DNA of 11,790 nucleotides from an uncultured bacterium. GTDB lineage: Bacteria > Bacteroidota > Bacteroidia > Bacteroidales > Paludibacteraceae. Position numbers and translations under genes: made by a program. Below, one piece after another: positions 7,960-11,790 of this stretch (position 1 is the stretch's first letter; each line of letters opens with the position of its first letter). Where the stretch lies: assembly GCA_946183755.1 (NCBI GenBank), contig CAMHCZ010000046.1:1-11790 (forward strand), read 5' to 3'. The notes beneath the pieces are model-generated. The model had not been told where the DNA came from. It ran no database searches and saw nothing but the letters and a program-made list of their open reading frames with translations.

Positions 7960-7971
7960 CTTCCTCCTCGT

Positions 7972-8664
7972 TTATTCGTATCTTTTCACTATGACCGAAG
8001 CTATTTCCAGATCCTTTGGCGATGTGATTTTTATGTTGTCCGGGTCGCCGCCGACAAGACTGATTTTTCCGCCTGCGTATTCAAAAACAGAAGCGTCGTC
8101 GGTGAAAGACGATTGGGTTTCTTCATCGGATGCCGCTGCTTTGAGAAAGGCATCTTTGATAAGGTTTGTCCTGAACACTTGCGGTGTCTGGACGAGACGA
8201 AATACGGAGCGGTCTTCGGCGTGTGAGTCGCCGTTCTCGTCCACGGAGCGGATGCTGTCGATGAGCGGAATGACAGGAATCGCAGAGCCTTCGGCCTCGG
8301 CAGTCTCGTATGCGCTCTTCAGCACATTGTCGCTTATGAATGGACGAACACCGTCATGAATCGCGACGACAGAGTCGCTCTCCACCATTCTAAGGCCGTT
8401 GTTTACACTGAAGAATCTTGTCGGACCTCCTTCTGTGACAGCGTGTTCTGTTATGAATCCGTGCTTGCTGCACAATTCCTCCCAGTATCCGATCTGCTCC
8501 TTTGGCAGTACGACGATTATGCTGATCGATGGGTCGAAAGACTTCAGCCTGTTTATAGTCCGCATTAATATGGGCGTGCCATTAAGACACAAAAATTGTT
8601 TAGGGATTAAATTATTCATTCTTAAACCCTTACCTCCAGCGACTACAACAGCGAATCGTTTCAT
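7972..8664 (-). CDS. ispD: 2-C-methyl-D-erythritol 4-phosphate cytidylyltransferase
   Basis: IspD transfers CMP from CTP to 2-C-methyl-D-erythritol 4-phosphate, the third step of the non-mevalonate (MEP) isoprenoid pathway in the cytoplasm. The 230-residue length is normal. The N-terminal nucleotide-binding loop reads AGGKGLRM followed by PKQF, giving R15 and K22, the counterparts of the catalytic Arg and Lys of E. coli IspD. Further family motifs are IHDGVRPF (102-109, D104 and R107), TPQVF (160-164), TDDASVFE (188-195) and DNIKITSPKDL (209-219, K213). It is the first gene of the leftward block, with an ATG at 8664-8662 about 35-40 bases downstream of a possible promoter, and it is followed 12 bases later by the NSS transporter. 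No other MEP pathway gene lies in the window. The alternative of another sugar-nucleotide transferase is unlikely given the IspD-specific motifs. Confidence 0.96.
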   Translation of the reverse strand: MKRFAVVVAGGKGLRMNNLIPKQFLCLNGTPILMRTINRLKSFDPSISIIVVLPKEQIGYWEELCSKHGFITEHAVTEGGPTRFFSVNNGLRMVESDSVVAIHDGVRPFISDNVLKSAYETAEAEGSAIPVIPLIDSIRSVDENGDSHAEDRSVFRLVQTPQVFRTNLIKDAFLKAAASDEETQSSFTDDASVFEYAGGKISLVGGDPDNIKITSPKDLEIASVIVKRYE

Positions 8665-8704
8665 TTTACCTTCAAAAAGGCGTTATTACTCATTATATGT
8701 ATGA

Positions 8705-8712
8705 CAAAGATA
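8705..8712 (-). promoter_or_regulatory. Possible promoter of the leftward ispD block
   Basis: On the minus strand TATCTTTG fits the Bacteroidetes -7 consensus TAnnTTTG exactly, about 40 bases before the ispD ATG. The nearest upstream TTTG (8740-8737) is 24 bases away, longer than the usual 19-21, so the -33 element is a weak match. The box lies in the 97-base divergent region between ispD and the SPOR gene. Confidence 0.5.
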
Positions 8713-8723
8713 AAAATAAATGA

Positions 8724-8731
8724 TAACTTTG
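8724..8731 (+). promoter_or_regulatory. Possible promoter of the SPOR-folE pair
   Basis: TAACTTTG on the plus strand fits TAnnTTTG exactly and lies about 30 bases before the ATG at 8762. No good -33 TTTG is visible 19-21 bases upstream. The box overlaps the left arm of the palindrome at 8728-8740. Its position also argues against the upstream ATG at 8720 as the SPOR gene start, because that codon would precede the transcription start. Confidence 0.45.
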
Positions 8732-8740
8732 TGGCACAAA
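8728..8740. repeat. Perfect 13-base palindrome in the divergent promoter region
   Basis: TTTGTG, one central G, then CACAAA: 6-base arms in perfect inverted symmetry. It overlaps the plus-strand -7-like box and sits upstream of the minus-strand one, where a repressor or activator dimer could affect both blocks. Short palindromes also arise by chance in AT-rich leaders, so the operator role is inference. Confidence 0.4.
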
Positions 8741-8761
8741 ATCAACACATTAGGTACATTG

Positions 8762-9289
8762 ATGCTTAATAAAAGGCTAAAAATCATATTCGTAGCAACG
8801 CTTTCTGTCATGGCGGCTTCTTCTACGGCGCAAATGCTTAAGGATGACGCAGAGCCTAAGGTTCCGGCAGAAAGACAATTCCTGGAAGCGCTTAGAGACT
8901 CATCGGACAAGACGAAGGGTGTGGTCATACTGAACATGGACCCAAGGCTCGAGAAGCTGATGGAGCAGAAGCACAAGGTGGCGTCGGAAAGAAGCAGCGC
9001 GGCAGGAATGGGCGTGGGCAACAGGTCGGTGCAGGGCTATAGAGTGCAGGTGTTCTCAAGCAACCAGCGCACGGCCAAGACAGACGCGCAGAACGTGGTT
9101 CAGCAAATCAGGTCGAAGGCGCCTAAACTTCCGGTATATGTCAGCTACCAGTCTCCATTCTGGAAGGTGAGAGTCGGCAATTGCGAGACCACAACTGAGG
9201 CGCAGCAGCTGAGAAATGACATGAAGGGGCTTTTCCCTGAACTCGCGAGCGAGATATACATCGTGAAGGGAAAGGTAAACGTAGAATAA
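8762..9289 (+). CDS. Secreted or periplasmic SPOR-domain protein
   Basis: A 175-residue protein. An N-terminal signal peptide (about 1-23, Lys/Arg start, hydrophobic core, then SSTAQ) is followed by a charged linker to about residue 88 and a C-terminal SPOR domain at about 91-171, starting YRVQVFSS and containing FWKVRVGNC. SPOR domains bind peptidoglycan stripped of stem peptides, typically at division septa, so a periplasmic envelope role is likely. The linker contains LEKLMEQKHK, which could form a short helix. The frame extends to an ATG at 8720, but the ATG at 8762 starts directly at the signal peptide and lies downstream of the possible promoter, so it is preferred. folE follows after 20 bases and is probably co-transcribed. 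The domain call rests on the pattern of the YRVQV and KVRVG strands; the precise function is unknown. Confidence 0.85.
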   Translation: MLNKRLKIIFVATLSVMAASSTAQMLKDDAEPKVPAERQFLEALRDSSDKTKGVVILNMDPRLEKLMEQKHKVASERSSAAGMGVGNRSVQGYRVQVFSSNQRTAKTDAQNVVQQIRSKAPKLPVYVSYQSPFWKVRVGNCETTTEAQQLRNDMKGLFPELASEIYIVKGKVNVE

Positions 9290-9309
9290 ATCAAATAACC
9301 AAGATAAAA

Positions 9310-9903
9310 ATGACAAACTTGACTTCCTCTGAACCGATAGGCGAGAGAACGGAGAAATTGGCGGTTCACTACAAGGAAATTATAAAACTGCTGGGTGAGG
9401 ATGTTGACCGCGAAGGACTTGTGAAAACACCCATAAGAGTGTCTAAGGCGATGGAGTTCTTCACCGCTGGCTACGAGATAGACCCGCATGAGATAATAAA
9501 CGGCGCGATGTTCAAGGAGGACTACAGCCAGATGGTGATAGTGAAGGACATCGACTTCTTCTCTTTGTGCGAGCATCACATGCTGCCTTTCTACGGCAAG
9601 GCGCACGTGGCGTACATCCCTAACGGATATATAACAGGCTTGAGCAAGATAGCCAGAGTGGTGGAGGTGTTCGCTAGAAGACTGCAGGTGCAGGAGCGTC
9701 TGACAACACAGATAAAGGAGTGCATCCAGGAGACTCTGAATCCGCTCGGTGTCATGGTCGTTATCGAAGCCAAGCACATGTGCATGCAGATGAGAGGCGT
9801 GGAGAAACAGAACTCAATAACAACGACATCTGACTTCACCGGCGCTTTCGAGAGAGTGCAGACGAGAGAGGAGTTCATGAATCTGCTGAAGACTAAGGCA
9901 TAA
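9310..9903 (+). CDS. folE: GTP cyclohydrolase I
   Basis: FolE converts GTP to 7,8-dihydroneopterin triphosphate, the entry step to tetrahydrofolate (and possibly queuosine) synthesis; it forms a large homomeric ring in the cytoplasm. The protein has 197 residues. The zinc and catalytic motif FSLCEHHMLPF gives C87, E88, H89 and H90, and the second cysteine is C158 in KHMCMQMRG with H156 two residues before it, matching the C110/H113/C181 zinc ligands of E. coli FolE. Other family landmarks are GLVKTPIRV near 36-44, GLSKIARVVEVFARRLQVQE near 110-129 and the C-terminal TTSDFTGAF. Being the zinc-type FolE, it is distinct from FolE2/GCYH-IB. The ATG at 9310 follows an A-rich leader with no clear Shine-Dalgarno sequence, as is common in Bacteroidetes. 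Codon use is AGA-rich for Arg (8 of 10), like the following genes. The identification is certain. Confidence 0.98.
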   Translation: MTNLTSSEPIGERTEKLAVHYKEIIKLLGEDVDREGLVKTPIRVSKAMEFFTAGYEIDPHEIINGAMFKEDYSQMVIVKDIDFFSLCEHHMLPFYGKAHVAYIPNGYITGLSKIARVVEVFARRLQVQERLTTQIKECIQETLNPLGVMVVIEAKHMCMQMRGVEKQNSITTTSDFTGAFERVQTREEFMNLLKTKA

Positions 9904-9941
9904 AAAAGGAGTTGTTTTTTCGGTCTTTGGCATAACAATTG

Positions 9942-9949
9942 TATCTTAG
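9942..9949 (+). promoter_or_regulatory. Possible promoter of the 201-residue secreted protein gene
   Basis: TATCTTAG matches TAnnTTTG at all but one fixed base. A T-run ending TTTT at 9917-9920 lies 21 bases upstream, a fair -33 match. Initiation would give a leader of about 35 AT-rich bases before the ATG at 9992. It lies in the 88-base gap after folE, suggesting a separate transcript. Confidence 0.45.
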
Positions 9950-9991
9950 CCGAGAGTTAATCAATAGATATTAATCCTTAAAACTATAATT

Positions 9992-10597
9992 ATGAAAACA
10001 TTGAGATTGATTTTAGTAGGCATGCTCGTGTCATTCGGCGCAAGCGTGATGTCGCAGAACCTTATATTGAGCGAGGATTTCCAGAGCTTCAAGGAGCAGG
10101 GACTGCGTGCCGGCAGCGACACTCTCGCATGCGGCAAGAAGAAGGTGGATTCTAAGGCCAACTTCAAAGTGAGCAAGGTTTATGGCGGCGTGAAGGTGAA
10201 CTACGAGTTCCTCAAGTCAGCTGTTCAGCCACAGTGCGCAGCCAAGAAGTCGCCAGCTCAGGTGACTCCAGGATTGGTTGAGATAACTAAGAAGGAGGAC
10301 GCTTCTATGGTAATCGGAACATTCGACTATGTGTCTAAGATAGAAGTTGGCGCTTCTGCAACAGGCGATGTCAGAGGTTTCGCTCTTTACAAGTCAGTTG
10401 ATGGCGGTGCTTGGGTCAAGGTAGGCGAGTACATCGGCTCAAAGGCTGAGGGCGCTGACGCTCAGTACGGATTCAACAGCACAATCAACATCAACGAGAA
10501 GAACGTCAAGCTGAAGTTCGGTCCTACTGTTTGCGGCAAGGACGAGCCAGCTCTCCAGACTTTCCGTATCCACGATGTCAAGGTTTACGGTAAATAA
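9992..10597 (+). CDS. Secreted protein of unknown function (201 residues)
   Basis: I do not recognise a named family. The N-terminus is a clear signal peptide (MKTLRLILVGMLVSFG, then SVMSQ near residues 18-22), so the product is exported. The mature part starts NLILSEDFQSFKEQG, an opening often seen in Bacteroidetes secreted beta-sandwich proteins. From about 105 it shows alternating strand-like segments (SKIEVGASA, GFALYKSVDGGAWVKVGEY, NVKLKFGP, FRIHDVKVYGK) that look like a jelly-roll or carbohydrate-binding-type fold. Three cysteines (C47, C82, C181) are present; a C-terminal sorting domain and a lipobox are not seen. The codon set is narrow, with many AAG, GGC and GCT codons, which could reflect strong expression. 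It follows folE by 88 bases with its own possible promoter and is followed by a hairpin and the MuiA-like gene, another secreted protein. Function is unassigned; the fold idea is inference. Confidence 0.85.
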   Translation: MKTLRLILVGMLVSFGASVMSQNLILSEDFQSFKEQGLRAGSDTLACGKKKVDSKANFKVSKVYGGVKVNYEFLKSAVQPQCAAKKSPAQVTPGLVEITKKEDASMVIGTFDYVSKIEVGASATGDVRGFALYKSVDGGAWVKVGEYIGSKAEGADAQYGFNSTININEKNVKLKFGPTVCGKDEPALQTFRIHDVKVYGK

Positions 10598-10621
10598 GCA
10601 AGCCTGATTTTAACACATTGG

Positions 10622-10651
10622 AAGCCCGACCGAAGAAATAGGCCGGGCTTT
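10622..10651 (+). terminator. GC-rich hairpin with short T-run, likely terminator or attenuator
   Basis: AAGCCCG (10622-10628) pairs with CGGGCTT (10644-10650). An A/C mismatch and two further C-G pairs lie inside, around a loop of about nine bases. The T-run after it is short (TTT). It begins 24 bases after the stop of the secreted protein gene and ends 19 bases before the next ATG, so it either ends the upstream transcript or acts in the leader of the MuiA-like gene. Confidence 0.7.
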
Positions 10652-10670
10652 CACATAAAAACACAAACGC

Positions 10671-11790
10671 ATGAACAGAAGAATAATAATGTCTATGGCG
10701 GTCTGCTTGTCTATGGCGATGCAGGCTGGCGCTGTTGATGTCAGCAGCAAGGCGAAGGAAGTTACAGTGTTCACAAGCGGCGCTCAGGTGACGAGAACTG
10801 CGACTGCCCAAGTGGCGGCAGGGCAGAGCGAAGTAAGAATCATGGGCTTGTCGCCTTACATTGACTCAAAGAGTGTGCAAGTGAAGGCAAAAGGCTCAGG
10901 ACTTACGATAATGTCAGTCAGCCAGCAGAAGAACTATGTGGAGAAATCGCAGACCGACAAGGAGGTTGAGGCGCTGAAGAAGCAGAAGGACGACATCTCT
11001 ACTAAGATAAGCATAGAAAGGACAAACAACGAAGTGGCTGACGCCGAGTTGTCGTTCATTCAGGCGAATCAGACTATCACTGGCGCAGACCAGTCTCTGT
11101 CTATCGCTACGCTCAAGCAGACCAACGACTACTACAGAGAGAGAATCAAGACGCTTAAGCTTCAGAAAATAGACACAGACAAGAAAATAGCTGAGCTGGA
11201 GAAGCAAAAGGCTGCCATAGAGAAGCAGATAAATGAGCTGAACGGCAGGAAGAACGATGAGGCTACAGGCATGATCGTCGTGAAACTGAACGCTGCCGCA
11301 GCGACAAACTGCTCTTTCGAAATCTCTTATGTGGTGAGAAACGCAAGCTGGACACCGGCATACGACATCAGAGTGAACAACGTGGACGAGCCTGTGCAGC
11401 TTGTCTATAAAGCAGACATAAGACAGAACACAAAAGAGAAGTGGGACAACGTGAAGCTCACTCTTTCCACAGCCAATCCTAACGCGAGCGGAGAGGCCCC
11501 TGTGCTCAGCTCTTACATACTGAAGGATAGACAGCTGGTTTTCGGCGCGGCAAAAAGATCGTACAAGCCTATGATGATGGCCAAGGCAGTCTCTAACGAG
11601 GCTATGATGGACGCTGCCATGCCTATGGAATTGGAGGAAGATGCAGCCGCTCCGCAAGTCGTGCAGTCGGACAACATGACGACAAAAGAGTACAAGCCTA
11701 TAAGTGGCCCCATCGTGATTGGCGAATACAACTGGTTCGGCACTGACTGCAAGGTGATGCATAGTGTCGTCACCCCCGAGCGTTGTATCT
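10671..11790 (+). CDS. MuiA-like secreted protein with DUF4140/DUF4139 (partial, 3' end off window)
   Basis: The frame from the ATG at 10671 is open for 373 codons to the right edge. A signal peptide (about 1-21, MNRRIIMSMAVCLSMAMQAGA) precedes a DUF4140-like region at about 28-128 (VTVFTSGAQVTRTATAQVAAG), a Lys/Glu/Gln-rich coiled coil at about 93-195, and the start of a DUF4139-like region from about 202 with the typical ISYVVRNASWTPAYDIRV and WDNVKLTLSTANP. The family is called mucoidy inhibitor A-like; its biochemical role is not established, and export across the inner membrane is expected. Members usually run beyond 500 residues, so much of the C-terminal domain is missing. From about residue 344 the frame no longer resembles the family (see the tail feature). 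The start is 19 bases after a terminator-like hairpin. The family is fairly sure up to position ~11697. Confidence 0.85.
   Translation, partial: MNRRIIMSMAVCLSMAMQAGAVDVSSKAKEVTVFTSGAQVTRTATAQVAAGQSEVRIMGLSPYIDSKSVQVKAKGSGLTIMSVSQQKNYVEKSQTDKEVEALKKQKDDISTKISIERTNNEVADAELSFIQANQTITGADQSLSIATLKQTNDYYRERIKTLKLQKIDTDKKIAELEKQKAAIEKQINELNGRKNDEATGMIVVKLNAAAATNCSFEISYVVRNASWTPAYDIRVNNVDEPVQLVYKADIRQNTKEKWDNVKLTLSTANPNASGEAPVLSSYILKDRQLVFGAAKRSYKPMMMAKAVSNEAMMDAAMPMELEEDAAAPQVVQSDNMTTKEYKPISGPIVIGEYNWFGTDCKVMHSVVTPERCI
11700..11790 (+). other. Hexapeptide-repeat acyltransferase-like tail fused in frame to the MuiA-like gene
   Basis: The last 30 codons read in hexads typical of left-handed beta-helix acyltransferases: IGEYNW, FGTDCK, VMHSVV, TPERCI. 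Ile, Phe, Val or Thr recurs at the first place, and Gly at the second in the first two. NWFG followed by a TPERCI-like turn is reminiscent of sugar or capsule O-acetyltransferases. A DUF4139 protein would be expected here to continue towards its conserved Pro/Tyr-Thr-Ile-Pro region, which appears in none of the three forward frames. Codon use also changes: the only CGN arginine of the whole frame and its only two CCC prolines lie in this tail. The fragment is short, so the call is tentative. Confidence 0.5.

Noticed and set aside
8720..8761. Upstream ATG at 8720 as the start of the SPOR gene
   Set aside because: It overlaps the possible -7 box and adds residues before the signal peptide.
9902..9920. 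A-run and T-run after folE as a terminator hairpin
   Set aside because: The stem would be only A-T pairs with no GC core, so it is unlikely to terminate; the T-run fits better as a promoter element.
10914..11762. A 282-codon open frame on the minus strand opposite the MuiA-like gene
   Set aside because: Its translation is rich in His, Val, Leu and Arg without family motifs, while the plus strand has a signal peptide, coiled coil and DUF4139 motifs. It is a shadow of the real gene.
1..11790. CRISPR arrays, tRNA or rRNA genes, insertion sequences, phage or defence genes
   Set aside because: No repeat-spacer pattern, cloverleaf-like segment, transposase, integrase or known defence motif was found on either strand.

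Overview
The window looks like a chromosomal segment of a member of the Bacteroidetes, most likely Bacteroidales. The reasons are a GldA-family ATPase, a MuiA/DUF4139-type secreted protein and a SPOR protein next to folE. Gene starts lack clear Shine-Dalgarno sequences and have A-rich leaders, and there are sequences resembling the Bacteroidetes -7 box (TAnnTTTG). Genus cannot be resolved. All gaps between genes are about 100 bases or less, so there is no long non-coding stretch. No tRNA, rRNA, CRISPR array, insertion sequence or phage gene was seen.

Left block, minus strand, transcribed right to left from about 8664 to 1. Seven closely spaced genes: ispD (isoprenoid precursor synthesis), a sodium-dependent neurotransmitter-symporter-family transporter, a cytoplasmic protein with two ABC ATPase domains, recG (branch-migration helicase), a secreted LysM/M23 cell-wall endopeptidase, a GldA-type ABC ATPase and ruvB (Holliday-junction motor, cut by the left edge). 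Spacings of 6 to 13 bases at four junctions suggest an operon. The M23 gene has a 99-base leader with its own possible promoter. RecG and RuvB both act on branched DNA. The other genes concern precursor supply, transport and the envelope, so the set looks like a housekeeping operon and not a dedicated system.

Right block, plus strand, from 8762. A secreted SPOR-domain protein is followed 20 bases later by folE (GTP cyclohydrolase I). Next comes a secreted 201-residue protein of unknown function with its own possible promoter and a hairpin after it, then a MuiA-like (DUF4140/DUF4139) secreted protein running off the right edge. The two blocks diverge from a 97-base region at 8665-8761 with a possible promoter on each strand and a perfect 13-base palindrome.

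I see no undescribed multi-gene system. The points most worth checking are: (1) the last ~90 bases, where the MuiA-like frame stops looking like its family and instead resembles a hexapeptide-repeat acyltransferase, with a simultaneous codon-usage change, suggesting a fusion, rearrangement or assembly misjoin; (2) the tandem ABC protein, whose first domain lacks both the catalytic Glu and the switch His; and (3) ruvB, whose arginine codons differ sharply from those of its neighbours.
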